Position numbers and translations under genes: made by a program. A model generated the notes under the pieces. The model saw only the letters and a program-made list of their open reading frames with translations, was not told the origin of the DNA and did no database searches. From Nemertoderma westbladi (Eukaryota > Xenacoelomorpha > Nemertodermatida > Nemertodermatidae), in contig JAUCBJ010007778.1 in assembly GCA_032718475.1 (NCBI GenBank), forward strand, positions 1-64,000: DNA of 64,000 bases, given 5' to 3'. Shown in pieces: positions 22,318 to 34,717 of this stretch. Each line of letters begins with the position of its first letter. The stretch's first letter is position 1.

Positions 22318-25300
22318 GATGATTCTAAATTAGTAAAACACTAGGAAAACATAGGAAAAAAAATCTGTAAAACACCCGGAAAACAGTGAAAATATTGATC
22401 AGCAGGAAATTTAACACATGTACCACTCTGAATTGGCAATCCTAAATGTACTCCTCGCACAGTAACCCTTAAGTAATCACCGTAAAACATAGGGAAAACA
22501 CTATAAACCCTCCGGAAAATTTACTGAAATACGGCTGAATAAGCACGTCTATACTTGTGTATTATTGGACACTATTTAGGCCTAAACCTCTGGCTGTATT
22601 ATGAATATATCTAACTTGTGATTACAAACTTGATAACTCATTTTATTTACTGGCGACAAGTATAATCTATCAAACAGCCGGAGAAAGGAGAATATAAGAA
22701 TGGGAACTCTTAATTTGGACCTGGGCGTTTTCAAGTCGATCAATGCCAATCCCGGAGAAACATTGGAATTATTTAATATATACGTCGAGCGAATACAACT
22801 TCTATTCGATTTGACTTTCTGGAAATCCGATGGTACTCCATATTAACCTACTGACAGAGAAAAAAAAGCAATGCTACTATTTCGTGGTGGAGATGATATG
22901 AAGGATCTTTTTACACACCTAGGACATGTGCAAACTGCAGATACCTTCGATCAAGCAGTAGGGAAGATTGTGGATGGCCTTAAATCGTCGACAAACAGCG
23001 TTGTTCAGCGAAACCCTCTTCTTTACAGGATTTCCACAAGGTACAAAATCATTTGACCGGTGGTCCAAAGAGATAAGTAATGCAGCTCGTTAAATAAACT
23101 ATGATGTATACAATTGGCAACAAGCTGCAGTAGATGCAATTATCCTGCAAACTTCGAATCCAAAACTGCGGGAAAGAGACCTACAAGAGAATATAAGTTA
23201 CAGTACAATGATCTTCTCAAACTCGGTATAGCTAAAGAACAGTCTGCCAAGGGTGCTTTACTCCTAGAAAAAGCAAACAACCGTGGACAAACAGATTTTC
23301 TAGCAACTTATGAATTAGAAACAGTTCAACGGATTGGTAAACCAAATAATGTTTCACAATTTTCAGGGACCTCGCACACATCCTTCGGGAGGAAACCAAG
23401 TAACCAACCAAGTAAACCCTGTTTCCGTTGCGCATCAACTAGATGTTCTAAATTGTGTTCAATTCGATTATGGCTCGAGGTATCCACCAAAACTAGAATT
23501 TAATGAAAGATACAAAGAATTGTTTGCAGTAGAAGATCACCATGATATATATGTTAATCGTGTGATCGAGGAATCCCTTCCCCAAGCTATTACACTGGAA
23601 ATGGTCAAACATGAAACTACCAAAGACCCTGAACTTCAAACTCTTATAAAGGATATTTGTGTTAATAAGTTTTGTACAACTTTTCAAAAACATTTTTCTA
23701 GAATATTCTCTGAGCTCACAATCATTGATGGCATTGTTATGAGGAATAACCAATTTGTTATTCCAGCCTCCCTGCAGGCGGACATCATTGGTCTTGCCCA
23801 CGAAGGCCATATGGGACAAGACAAAACCATATTATCATTTTTTCGTCAATCATGTTGGTTCCCTGGAATGACAGCTGCTGTTGCAGACTACGTTAAAACG
23901 TGCATTTTAGCATCCACTAAGCACACCTTTCCAGAACCTCTGAAACCTAATCTATTGCCAAATCGGCCATTGCAGAAACTGCATGCAGATTTTAAAGGTC
24001 CCATAGGGTCTCAGTATTACCTCCATTTGATCATTGACCAGTATTCAAAGTACCCTGAGGTTGACATTGTCACATCTACCAGCTTCACAAAACTAGAACC
24101 ATGCTTAGATCGTGTGTTCGCCATTCATGGTATTCCCGACGAGTTAACTACAGATAATGGACAACCTGATGGTAGTAATTAATTTTTAAAGTACTCTAAA
24201 CGAATGGGGTTTAAACATACTCCAGTGACACCCAGAGACCCCCAGTGCAATGGGTTCGCTGAGAGTTTTGTCAAGGTACTGTGCAAGATAATACAAACGC
24301 TGTCTGTGAAGGAAAAAAAAGTCGATCTCCAGCTGAACTACTTTTTAACCGGAAAATGAAAACCAAACTGCCCAGTTTTGCTCCACTCTCTGAGTCTGCT
24401 GATCTCAAAGAGATTCGTGCTGAACCTGATGCCAAGAAGTTAGCAAAAACTTCAGTTCGACAAGCACCACAGGGCAACATATAAAACTATCAAGAGAGAT
24501 ATGATACGGTCCTTATCGAACAAACAAAGCCATCAATTAAACCTCCTTTTGATCCTAGACCTTACCATGTAACGCAGGTCAAGGGGAGTCAGTTGACAGT
24601 GCAACGTGGTGAAAGTATTCTAAAACGCAGTAAAAACCATATCAAAGTTGTCCAGCGCCGCCCAGAACATTTAGAACCATCCTGGACCAAGACCAACCCA
24701 ATGGAGCCATGGGATTTCAATAGCAACGATATAGAATGTTCTACAACCAACATGCGAGTCCCTCAGACCGTCCCTAATAATCCCATAGAACCTCCTCTAT
24801 CAACATCTGTCTCAGATGCACCGGATGTAGCGAGCTCATCTCAGGTGACAAAGAACTATCCACTGCGCAGCCATGATGCCCTACTGAGATGGAACCCGGA
24901 ACTTAACTCTGGTTCGCCCATACAGTATTACCGAATAAAATATAGGCCGTTTATCTAGAACTATTTTATAAACAGATAGTGAAGTGGAAAGAAAATTATA
25001 GAAAGAAACCTATTTTAGAATACATTAAAAACTATTTTAGAAAGAAAGCTATAGAAAGAAAACTATTTTATGATACATTAAAAATTACTAAGTATACAAC
25101 AAACTGAGATAAACTTTCAGTTTGAAACTGTAAAGGAAGTATGTACTAGACTGACTTACCGGTATGAGTGTACTGAGATAGGGCTGAATAAGCACGACTA
25201 CTGTTCTACTTGTGTATTATTGTACACTATTTAGGCCTACATAAACCTCCGGCTGTATTATGGGTATGCCACTGCACTACAACAGTAAAACCGACCCTCT

Positions 25301-25795
25301 TGCTGTCTTAATATTAAATACCATAACTTCTGCACTTTTAGCTGTTCAACATCCAACCCTAACAATACTAACAATACAGCAATAGCATGTATTCTGGTTA
25401 TTAATGTGCCTCTACCGTCCTACCGGTAAAGCGAGGATAGTACTTAACTGCATGCTGATTGGTTACTCTTCCTTGGTTGCCCGGCAACAAGGCTTTCTAG
25501 GTAGTATTAGACTCTTTTCAATTTATTTTTTAGCAGCAGGTAAAATTTAAGGCTGATTATTTTTTTCACTGTTTTCCGGAGGGTTTATAGTGTTTTCCCT
25601 GTGTGTTTACGGTGATTACTTAAGGTGTGCTATGCGAGGAGTACATTTAGGATTGCTAATTCAGAGTGGTACATGTCTTAAATTTCTTGCTGATCAATAT
25701 TTTCACTGTTTTCCGGGTGTTTTACAGTGTTTTTCCTATGTTTTACTGTTTTACTAGTGTTTTCCTTAGAACTATCCTAATTAATTAAACCATTT
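22318..25795. mobile_element. Composite element: outer inverted repeats around a gypsy remnant
   Basis: The outer arms (about 22,318-22,520 and 25,565-25,795) are inverted copies. On the left the order is TAGTAAAACACTAGGAAAAC, ACACCCGGAAAACAGTG, then CCCTCCGGAAAA; the right arm is its reverse complement. Just inside lie direct repeats (about 22,520-22,610 and 25,170-25,267) containing GGCTGAATAAGCACG and TTAGGCCTA, which look like decayed LTR parts. TGGCGAC after the left repeat could be a primer-binding site. Whether this is a gypsy copy inserted into a foldback element, or one unusual element, is not resolved. Confidence 0.6.
22700..24960 (+). pseudogene. Gypsy-type retrotransposon remnant: gag and integrase, no reverse transcriptase
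   Basis: Starts at ATG 22,700 with a gag-like segment, broken by a stop near 22,845 and further frame changes to 23,500, including a partial CFRC zinc-knuckle-like motif. It then passes directly into the pol spacer and integrase frame (23,334-24,182). That frame has a decayed H2C2-type zinc-binding region (HEGHMGQ..., with one Cys altered) and the first two catalytic Asp regions (LHADFKGP and TTDNGQ). A stop follows, and the third catalytic acidic residue is not in the open frame. A C-terminal pol tail continues to about 24,950. No protease, RT or RNase H is found between gag and integrase, so this copy is internally deleted. Confidence 0.75.
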
Positions 25796-26640
25796 ATATC
25801 AGGTAACTTGCAAACACTTATTGAGTATGGTCCAATCTTTTCCGTGTTTGTTCCTGTTTAATTTAGGGTTGATATCTTTTGATATCTTTGATGTCTATCT
25901 ATATCTTTCGTTTTTCTGGTTAGTAATAATTTGATCTGGTTCATGTCTTCTTTACAAATTAAAACGATTTTTAGTTACAGAATGTCGACTGTATTTCCTT
26001 TCAAATAGCATCCATGTTAATTAATAGGCCTACAGTAAGCTACTATTACACAGATTCAAAGCAACATGATACATACCTGTAGTAATATCTGGAATTCATG
26101 ATTCCAAATGTTCGTAAGCCCCAGCTATGTGTCTACTGTAGTGTGTTTAAAAATGGGGTGTTTTAATTTAATTTAAAATATTAATAACTTCATTAAATTA
26201 AATTAAATACAACAAGAGAAAGAGTCACTTTTGCCACTTTGTTTTTAGTTTGAATTTTTGACTAACTAACTACAACGTAACGTAATGCAAGTTTTTTTTC
26301 AAATAAGTTCCTAATTTCAATATATGAAATTGTTTCAGTAATTTATTGATATTATATTATTCTTTATTCCTAAAACAAAGAAACCCTCACGACTACAACA
26401 CTTATCCAATAATTTCTAAAATTAGATTAACAGTTTCTGTTCTGTACTGTAAATTTTTTAAGTATAAAAGTTTCTCGTCCGTGGAGCCTTCGCACAGCAC
26501 GAGACTCGGCTCCGATAAAGGTGAACCCGAGAAAGCTGTAATCCGAGTAGGCCTACTTGTTTGGTTTACTATTACTTTCGTTAGCTTGCCTACAGTATAC
26601 CTGTTCTATTTAAGCAATTATTGTAGGTCACTACTCCAAA
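25796..26640. other. AT-rich intergenic sequence, nothing recognised
   Basis: No conserved ORF, RNA gene or clear repeat is seen. A TTTAATTTAATTTAAA-like stretch near 26,160-26,210 is simple sequence. Confidence 0.4.
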
Positions 26641-27180
26641 TTTCAGATAAATCTGATTGGTTCTATTACAGCTACTTTTACGTTTCTGTCAATTCGCCCC
26701 CTAGCGGCAGCCAGAGGAACTAAAGTCTGTATTTGTGTAGACTTTCTAATTCAGCAATGCTCATAGATCACTCCTACCACATTTCAGATGAATCGGATGG
26801 TTGGTTCTATAAGTACAGCTATACTTCAACGTTTCTGTCAATTCGCCCCCTAGCGGCAGACAGAGTAACCGTATAATTCCGTCCTTGTGTATAATTTCTA
26901 AACTTTTGATAGACTACATGTGTACAGAGTTTGGTTCCATTTCATCCATGATTGACCGCCTTATTTCGGTTTTTATCATAAGTCTGAAACTACAGGTGTC
27001 GAGTGACAGACTGCCTGATTTTTTTTACCAAACTTCAGATTCTTTCTAAACTTTTGACGGACTACAAAAGTACCAAGATTGGGACGACGACGATGACAGA
27101 CAAATCTTTAATGGTACAGTACTCCTACGCTAAGGCTTCACTTACTTCGTGGCTCGCCCCACATTCCATCACTTTAAGCT
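26640..27180. mobile_element. Relics of short Helitron-like/HINE repeats
   Basis: Two copies of TTCGCCCCCTAGCGGCAG about 150 bp apart (near 26,692 and 26,842) are the reverse complement of a core related to the CCGCTAGAGGGCGAA monomer in the ATG3 array. From about 26,900 to 27,175 the sequence matches another short family present at 40,700-40,945. Shared features are ACTGCNTGATTTTT, ACCAAACTT, TTTCTAAACTTT, and CTTCGTGGCTCGCCCCACA near the end. Confidence 0.5.
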
Positions 27181-30100
27181 TAGCTATTTTTATTTTAATT
27201 AGAGACTGGGAAAAACTGTATTAAATAAAAAGCGCTAAGATTATGCTATGGAGTAAGCCTAGTATTTATTTTATTTTATTTTTTTATCAATAAATAATTT
27301 TCGAAATTGTTCTCAGGTCGCACAGCATTATGCACAACCTTCCCTGTTATCCCACAACCACCTCCACAACACCAAGCTGAATGTTAACTGGCGGCACATG
27401 GAAATCAATTCATACAATTTATTGGAGGAAGAAGTGTATTGAAGAAAAATAAAGTGTAATAGTAAAATAAACATGTACATAAACAATAACATACATAAAC
27501 AATAACATTCAACCCACGGAGTAAAGTAATCGAACAAATATATTTTATTGGAAATGTATTCTAGCCAATGTGTTCGCCAACTATATCGTACATTATTGAA
27601 GTCCAGATAAATGAAAGCGCACATTAGCTAAGTATAATACTGCGAGTTATTTGATCAACAAACGTAACCGCCATCCTTACTAACAATAATACTTATAATA
27701 CAGCAAAACAATAAGTAAACACAGTGAATAATTCGCGCACAAAAAATGCTTTAAGTAATACAGATATACTAAATAATAACTGCGTATATTTGGCCTACAA
27801 CAATAGGGCACTGTGTGTGCAGTGGTGTATAATGTAGTCTAACGTGAGATTAAGCATACGAATAATTACAGTGCAGTATTCGTGGGAAACATTTAAAATA
27901 TATTATTATTAAATATCAAGTTTTAGAATTTATAGCATTTAGTAAACTTGAAGATATAGAGACGGGAATTACAATCTTATCCAATGATATGAAACTATTA
28001 TTCGAAACTGGAAATATTCAATTCAATCAAAGCATTTTTGAGATTTTGGGTCTGGGTCCTTCAAAGTGTCTTAAATGTCAATGTTATAAACAAAATAAAA
28101 GGGTAAAATAAAAAAAAAGGTATATTCAAAAAGGTTTTAGCTTTCTGAGTCAAACTGTCAAAACCAAAGGAGAGCAACAAACGCTACCACACACTATTTA
28201 GTATTCCATTAATAGATAAAATTATTAAATTACGAAAACTAATTATCTCACAAAAATAATTTCAAAGAACAAAAATAAGCGTATTTTATATCAACCTTAC
28301 TGGTTGCACATGAGTAAACGGAAAACGTTTCCAATAAATTAATCATAAATAATCTCAAATTAGATAGGGACTGGGCAAATCAAGTCAACAGTAAATCAAG
28401 ATTGCGTGAGAATGGCGCTTAAAAATTATTTGTAGCATTGGGTATCGTAATGACTGTTTGCATTTCACAAGGTTAGAAAAGTCCCCAAATAAGGGGGGGG
28501 GGGGGGCTTTCTCAACGCAATCCAAATTCATCCACCGCCAGGGGAAAATCGACACAAAAAACAGCTAAAAATAACTCCTAAAAATAAAACTTTAACCTGT
28601 TCTATTGACTTTCGTTTATTGTTTTGGTTAGAAGAACGTGCCTCTGTGACCTGATCCTTTCCCTAAATTGGTAATTTATCATTGAGACAAATTATAAATT
28701 CGCCGAGATGGGATTTGCGTAGAGTTGAAATAGAGACCTACAGATAATTATTTTGAAAAATACCTGAGACAAAAGCCAGAGATCCGAAACTTTGCTTATT
28801 TTTGTACTTACTTTACTACTGATTATATTTAACCTTTAACACAATCACGTACGTATGACCCGATAACTATTTTTCTATGGTTGAATTACGGTAAATCCAA
28901 CCCGATCAACCCTTTTACCCAAAGGAAAAAATAAGCGTACGTACAATTTATGGGGCTTCCCTCATCCCATTGACCCAATCAACCGTTACCCAGTGGAGTA
29001 CAATTAGGTGTAGTAATATATACTCGCCTCCTTTACCAGCCTCGTTCTCTCCATTTGACCGCCATATATCTATCCTACAACGAGGTGAAAAGAGCTACCG
29101 TAACTTTTACTTTTACACTTTCAGCCTTCAGCTTCAAGGATAAGAAAAAATTAATTCGAATAATTTTCTCCCAATTTAATTTAAGGATACAAAACGAAAG
29201 GGGTTCGTTTAACCCCAAACCCGTCCTTATAATTTTTTGTCACAAGAAACAAAGCAATTCATATTTAAATTTCGTTAAAACTAACAGGATGGGTTTCCTT
29301 TTTTCAATTTTATAATATATTACAATCAAGCGGTCGCATTAAGGTATATCTCACTACCCATTTAGCTGTAGTTACTATCTAGAATAATTTATAATCACTT
29401 AATAAATATATTTATCCTACTGAACTGACTACAACTTATAAATAATAACTACACAGACTCTGTAAACAATGCCTCGATGTAATTACTAAATATATATATT
29501 CTACTTATATTTAGATATATATATTTTAAGAAAAACGTACATATTTACCGGTATATATTAGGTTAACTTTAAAACCTAACTTATCTATATATTTGCACCA
29601 AAAACTATTCAAATTATTATAATTTAATTTAAAAAGAATAAATAATTTTATACTTTAAAATAAATTATAATATTCCGAATCAGATTAACAACGTTGTCAT
29701 CCGATTCACATAAAGTGGGTGGGGGGGGGGGGGGGGCTAAGGACCTCGCAGGCAAAATCATACCTCTTCTCTTGAGAAAATTCACACCAGTTGACTACGA
29801 GGAAAAATCCCAACCCCGCCTCACCCCCTACCCGCACACACAAACAGAACGTCTCCAAAAACAATAATAACGATAAAATAGAGTTACACTACATTAATTA
29901 ATATTTATTGGAAATAATAATAAGTAGTTGAACTACTACAAACACCAACTTTATAAAGTAATAATATCAAAGCTCTATAAGACCAGGAGTGACTAATTGA
30001 CCAAAATAGTTAAAGTTGCACCAGAAATCTTCCGGTAAACAAAATTGTCGGACACGATTAAATAAAATGTTTAAAGTTTTCACAGGCGTTCAGTTCTAGT

Positions 30101-30187
30101 ATTTACTTTCACGAAAAAATAGCTCAGTCTGTAAGGAGTCGCTCCCCAGTTGGTATCAGTCAGCCAGTAGGAACGGCCGGGTCTGGA
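27181..30187. other. Intergenic, probable 3' flank of the FAM174-type gene; dispersed repeat inside
   Basis: No supported coding region. 28,520-28,735 is a second copy of the interspersed repeat seen at 18,683-18,870. G tracts lie at 28,493-28,506 and about 29,721-29,736. ORFs at 27,328-27,624 (-) and 29,055-29,315 (+) have biased, AT-driven composition and no family motif. Confidence 0.45.
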
Positions 30188-30205
30188 TTTATTATACCTA
30201 GTGGA

Positions 30206-30371
30206 TTACCTACGATGGTTGGCTACATTGTGATTGGCGTTACTGTTACGTTCGAACATGGTGTCTTCGTCGTCGTCGTCATCCTCGTCTTGCAATCTCG
30301 CCATCTCCATGTCGTTACCCGCTGTAGTTATAACACCGTATTTCTTTGTTTTACTTTTCCGATGTCGCGTT
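30206..30371 (-). CDS. FAM174-type membrane protein, exon 2 (residues 109-163)
   Basis: Terminal coding exon on the minus strand, entered through a TTTTTTTTAG acceptor just above 30,371; TAA stop at 30,208-30,206. It encodes a basic juxtamembrane stretch (TRHRKSKTKKYGV), then a short cytosolic tail rich in Asp and Glu (DEDDDDDEDTMFERN). The KKYGV element and the acidic DDEDTMF-like tail are typical of FAM174A/B (DUF1180) proteins. The splice to exon 1 completes an Arg codon, so the frame is maintained. AATAAA on the minus strand lies at 30,193-30,188, directly after the stop. Confidence 0.85.
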
Positions 30372-31026
30372 CTAAAAAAAATAGTAATGAATAACTGACA
30401 CTGGCACACATACTGTAGGTAGTCTAATTCAATTGCTTATGTTGCACTTGCACCTTTCAACTTAAAATTCTGAAATTAATTTGGGCATTCGTATGCTGCC
30501 AGACAATATTGAAATGATGCTCATCCTTAAATATAACATATAGGTTATAACATAATACTTATAATCTAAATTTAACACAAATTGAGACTGTTATAACATA
30601 TTGCCCTCATTTACTTTATTTAAGTAAATTATTAATTTTATTTCCTGTAATTTTTTCTGTTACTGATATTGTAATTTGAATTGTTGTTTTGTAAATTTAT
30701 TATTCATGCCCAGCCCCGGCCCCCAAGGATTTTGTACCCCCGGTCGTTCACTAATCCCAATTCGAGTTAATGGCGCAAAATGACTTATTTAATTTAAAAC
30801 ATTAATAAAGGAAAATGAGCAGGTTACAGAGGTTATGTTTTCAAACCAAAACAATAATCTAGACTTTATTTCCCTTGCGGTGTATTTGCGCTGAAGATCA
30901 CAATTGCCACATGCCTGCATGCGGTCAATGTCCTGCCTAATTATTATAACGAATTCAAATACCGGTACTTTGATATCATGGATATATGCTGACCGAAGAG
31001 AAGACCACAATGACTGAATGACTAAC

Positions 31027-31352
31027 CTGCATGCGCGGACAATGAAGAATATAACGACGAGAGACGATACGGCAATCAGAACATACATCATCCGTTTAAC
31101 AACATCCATACTCTCAGGATTATTAAATAAATTATTGAATATATTGCCATCATGTGAGTTTGGGGTTGTGGTATTTACATCATTTGTATCGTTAGACGCA
31201 GTACTCGCAGTAGTTGCTGCGTTTAGAGTGGCGGAGTCCGGTTTCGGAGTTTGTGGAGAATCAGCCAGATCGGAGACACCAACCGCCATAACCAAAACAA
31301 CGAGAATCGACACGAGTGCATGTCGGCAGCACGAACAGAACCTCTTGGCCAT
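31027..31352 (-). CDS. FAM174-type membrane protein, exon 1 (residues 1-108)
   Basis: Starts at ATG 31,352-31,350 (MAKRFCSCC), chosen over an upstream in-frame ATG at 31,433 because a signal peptide (about residues 11-25, VSILVVLVMAVG) then sits at the N-terminus. A Ser/Thr/Asn-rich extracellular segment follows, with possible N-glycosylation at NDT and NTT. One transmembrane helix spans about residues 88-105 (MMYVLIAVSSLVVIFFIVR). The exon ends at a GTTAGT donor (31,026-31,021). With exon 2 the protein is 163 residues, the size of human FAM174B. FAM174 proteins are small single-pass membrane proteins whose molecular role is poorly defined. Which paralogue this is cannot be decided. Confidence 0.85.
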
Positions 31353-31439
31353 AGTAGCAAATTGAATTGTTATGTGTAGGTAGTCAGTGGTTATTATGTT
31401 CACAGATATTACAGTATTATACTGAATTTTCAATCTACT

Positions 31440-32600
31440 ACAAGGTACGATCTACTTAAGATATAATACATTTATTGTAAGAAATACCGATACATAAGGC
31501 TTAGTTAGGCCAAATTGATTTAGAATGACACAACTGCACAAGCAGACAAGCTCAATATTTCACAACCTACCAGTATTGCCTAGGCCAGTAGGCTAGGCGG
31601 CTTAGAACATTTTTTGTCACCATATTTACCACTAACAGGATAGTTAGGTAGTAGGCCTACGATTAAAAATGTAGAAGATTCTTAACAATTATTCATAAAC
31701 CTTCCAATAAAGATATAAAATACAATGGGCTACAAATGCAGAAATGCAGAAATGTTAACCAGTGTGTCATGATTAGTGTTAAGAACAGAGGAGGACCAAA
31801 GCCTGCAAATCCAGAGGACGTCACAACAATTCTGGACCAATACAGCAATATCTGAAAAGGCCATATAAGCTATAACATTACCGCTACCTGGCTACCGGGA
31901 CCGTTTTCGACAGTTCGATTTAAAGTTTGAAAATAGCAGGACACTACCGATTATTACTGTATTAATTAATGTAGTACATAGTACCGGTATTGGCTGTACC
32001 GCACCGGTATTTGTTTTTGTTTTGTATATTGCATATTGCTGTATTGATTGATTAGATTGACCTGACGAGACGGCCTGAGCTCAGGAGCTTGATTGGTTCA
32101 TCAATTCATTTGTTATGGCTGTATGGTTAGATAAATTTTATGGGGTCGCATTTGTTCAAGATTATAGGCCTATTTTATACAGCACTGGTAGATCAGTCTG
32201 CTGGTCTGTCAGTAGATACCAGTAAGCCTACAATATATTAAAATAATAGATTGGAAATTCAGAATTTTGTTTTAAAGGGATAGCTGGATAGGGTAATTTT
32301 AGTCTGTCCAGCTGCCAGCAGTGAGGTTTTATTGTCGGCTTAGGCTAGTTAAAGACAGAAACTCAAAAGTCTCGTGACAGACCGAACACCGAACGTAATC
32401 AGGATCGAATGTAACATAGCAGTAAGGTACAGCAGTGCAGTACAGTCAGCCAGTTAGAGGTTTTGTGCAGCCAGACAGCCAGATGAAATCTCACTTTTTT
32501 CCAGCCAGTTCATAGAAACACCAGCCCACACCTGGCTGGTCTGGATATCAATTGGCTGGCCTATTGCTGTATTGCAGTTCCGTTATTAGGCTGCTTTGTC
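31440..32600. other. Upstream region of the FAM174-type gene; nothing recognised
   Basis: AT-rich non-coding sequence with scattered TAGGCCTA and TACCGGTA octamers (for example near 31,654, 31,983 and 32,166). No ORF with family support. Runs of CCAGCCAG near 32,455-32,560 are simple sequence. Confidence 0.4.
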
Positions 32601-32635
32601 CAGAGGAGTTAACCCTCTACAGCTCTGATAAATGA

Positions 32636-32803
32636 TTGACAGACTTTCCTGTGATGTAGCTGCAATGGCAATGCTTGACAGATTTTCTTGTGATATAACC
32701 GCAATGCTTGCAGGTGTTATTGTGATGTAGCCGCTCTGTGGGAGGTTGGGTATAACCAGGGCCTTCATAAAAAATAGTTATTTTATGAAGGCCCTGGTAT
32801 AAC
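32636..32803. repeat. Short tandem motif and perfect 17-bp hairpin
   Basis: Three degenerate copies of TGACAGATTTTCTTGTGATG followed by a CCGCAATG-like string run from 32,636 to 32,735. Next comes CCAGGGCCTTCATAAAA (32,756-32,772), an 8-base loop, and its exact reverse complement TTTTATGAAGGCCCTGG (32,781-32,797). Outer flanks TATAA and TATAAC extend the pairing with one mismatch. Confidence 0.8.
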
Positions 32804-32879
32804 TGAAATGGAGGCCCCTTCCCCTTGTGCCTTTGGTGCCCTGTGCCTGGCCTGGAATACAACTGTGAACTGTAGATGT

Positions 32880-34140
32880 TGAATTAACGTTTACGGTAAG
32901 TCTGTAAGTTGTAATAATAAGTTGATTTTATGTTAAAGTTTAAAATTCGTTAAATTATGCAGGGCTTAAATTGCTTAAATTGTGCTTTGGATGTAACTTT
33001 CCTCTCTCAAAAGCTGGCTGCTACTGATAGACAATAGACATGCTGACATGGCACATGGCTTATGGAAAGATTCATAATTGAATAATCTAAATACATTAAC
33101 CTTACATATCACCTAATAAAGTAATAAACTTACATAACATATTACCCAATAAAGTAATTAACCTTACTGTACATACAGACATATTACCTAATAAAGTAAT
33201 TAACCCTTACATATTATCTAATTGAGTATTGCGGTCATCGTAGGCTAATCTTACTACTTAATATCCCTCATGGCCTTGTAGGCTACTTGGTTTGGTAGTA
33301 TTGCAGAATGGGCCAAGGCTAGCCGTTATGCCTAGATGTACTTGACTTGTAATAACAAAATGAAGTTCCCACTATTTAAGGTTAAAAATCTCTTGCACCA
33401 AATTAATGTATTCTACAATCTACTGTACAATCTGTTTTCTGCACTACATTATTGTTTGACAGTAGACTATTAAATGAATGTTGTACAGCATGATGTCGCA
33501 ATGTGAGAGTCACTCCTGCAGCTACAGTAACATATGCAATCAATATTTATTAATAAAGTAAAGTACATTACATATACGTATCATAGCAGTAATATTGTTT
33601 AAGTAATACAATATGATGTTGTAGAGCCTTGAGCCTATGTCTTATGTACTGTAATATATCATTTACTCTACTGTATACAATTATTTACCTCTCTGCTTCC
33701 GAAGATGCATCGATGGAAAACCTATATGTACAATACTGCACAATATCGGAATGTACAGTACAATGTACGGTGTAGTATTTCTAAACATACAGTAGTGTCC
33801 CTTTATACAATGACCTGGCCATTATGGCCATACCAGTTGTCCAATACCCACGGCCACGCCCATTGCTAATGTACTACCATTGTATCGTATGGTTTCATTC
33901 CTTGTTCTACTGTAGTCTTTAGGCTCGTTTTCGATTTAGATGCTAGGCCCCACCGTAAAGCAGATAGCTGCTTGCAGCTGGTGTGCTGTAAAGTACGACG
34001 TACCACAACAATCAAGCTCCAAAAAATCGTACCATATAAACACTTTCAATGATTTTTCCTTAGCAAACATGGATTTGACAAAGTAACAAGGTACAGTGAC
34101 TACGTAATATACGTACTGTAGGTTGAATTTTCTCACATTT
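32880..34140. other. Intergenic, nothing recognised
   Basis: AT-rich. Near 33,090-33,220 a short unit (CTTACATATNACCTAATAAAGTAAT and variants) repeats about four times. No gene is supported. Confidence 0.4.
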
Positions 34141-34149
34141 TGGTAATAT

Positions 34150-34320
34150 TGTGGGGCGGCCACGAAAGTAAGCGAGCTTAGCATACGGGTACCCATTATC
34201 GGTGTGTCTGTGTAGATCTGCCGTTCTGCAGATCCGTGTTTTACTTTAATAACTCGGCTAATCCTCGGATGAAATCTAACCAAACTTGGTACACATATTG
34301 TTTGGTAGAATTTTAGAAAT
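34150..34320 (-). mobile_element. Short Helitron-like repeat relic
   Basis: On the minus strand the order ACTTGGTACA-like, GATCTGCAGAACGGCAGATC, then CCCGTATGCTAAGCTCGCTT and GGCCGCCCCACAA matches the short family at 26,900-27,175, 40,305-40,420 and 40,700-40,945. The 115-residue ORF crossing it is not supported as a gene. Confidence 0.45.
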
Positions 34321-34717
34321 TTTCCAAATAGATAATTTGCGTGTGGCCTTCGAGAAACTAAGAAAAGGCAGTGGTAATTAGTTAATTGTTAATTAAGTAC
34401 ATGGATTGCGGTAAAAAAACATCATTAATCTGCCTGCCCTTTACGGGCTTCAGTAATAGGTTTTCTGGGGCGCAAAATAAATTGGAAAATATTTAGAAAT
34501 GATATGATTACTATAAATGGCTGTTTAGTCCTCTCTGCGTAGGAAAAAAATGAAAAAAACAAGTAACCAGCACTTTTCAGTTAGAACACAAAATTTTTAA
34601 TTCACTTATACGATACTATAAATTAACATTTTCAGGTTTTCTAGGGCGCTGATTCTAATGGAATACATTTCTAATATGCCAGATCATTGCTACTTGTATT
34701 TTTCGGCTTAATTTGGG

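Noticed and set aside
27328-27624. 98-codon minus-strand ORF with hydrophobic stretch
   Set aside because: AT-rich composition explains the Phe/Leu/Tyr run; no homologous motif or splice context was seen.
33936-34283. 115-codon minus-strand ORF
   Set aside because: It begins inside a dispersed repeat related to copies at 27 and 40 kb and has no family features.
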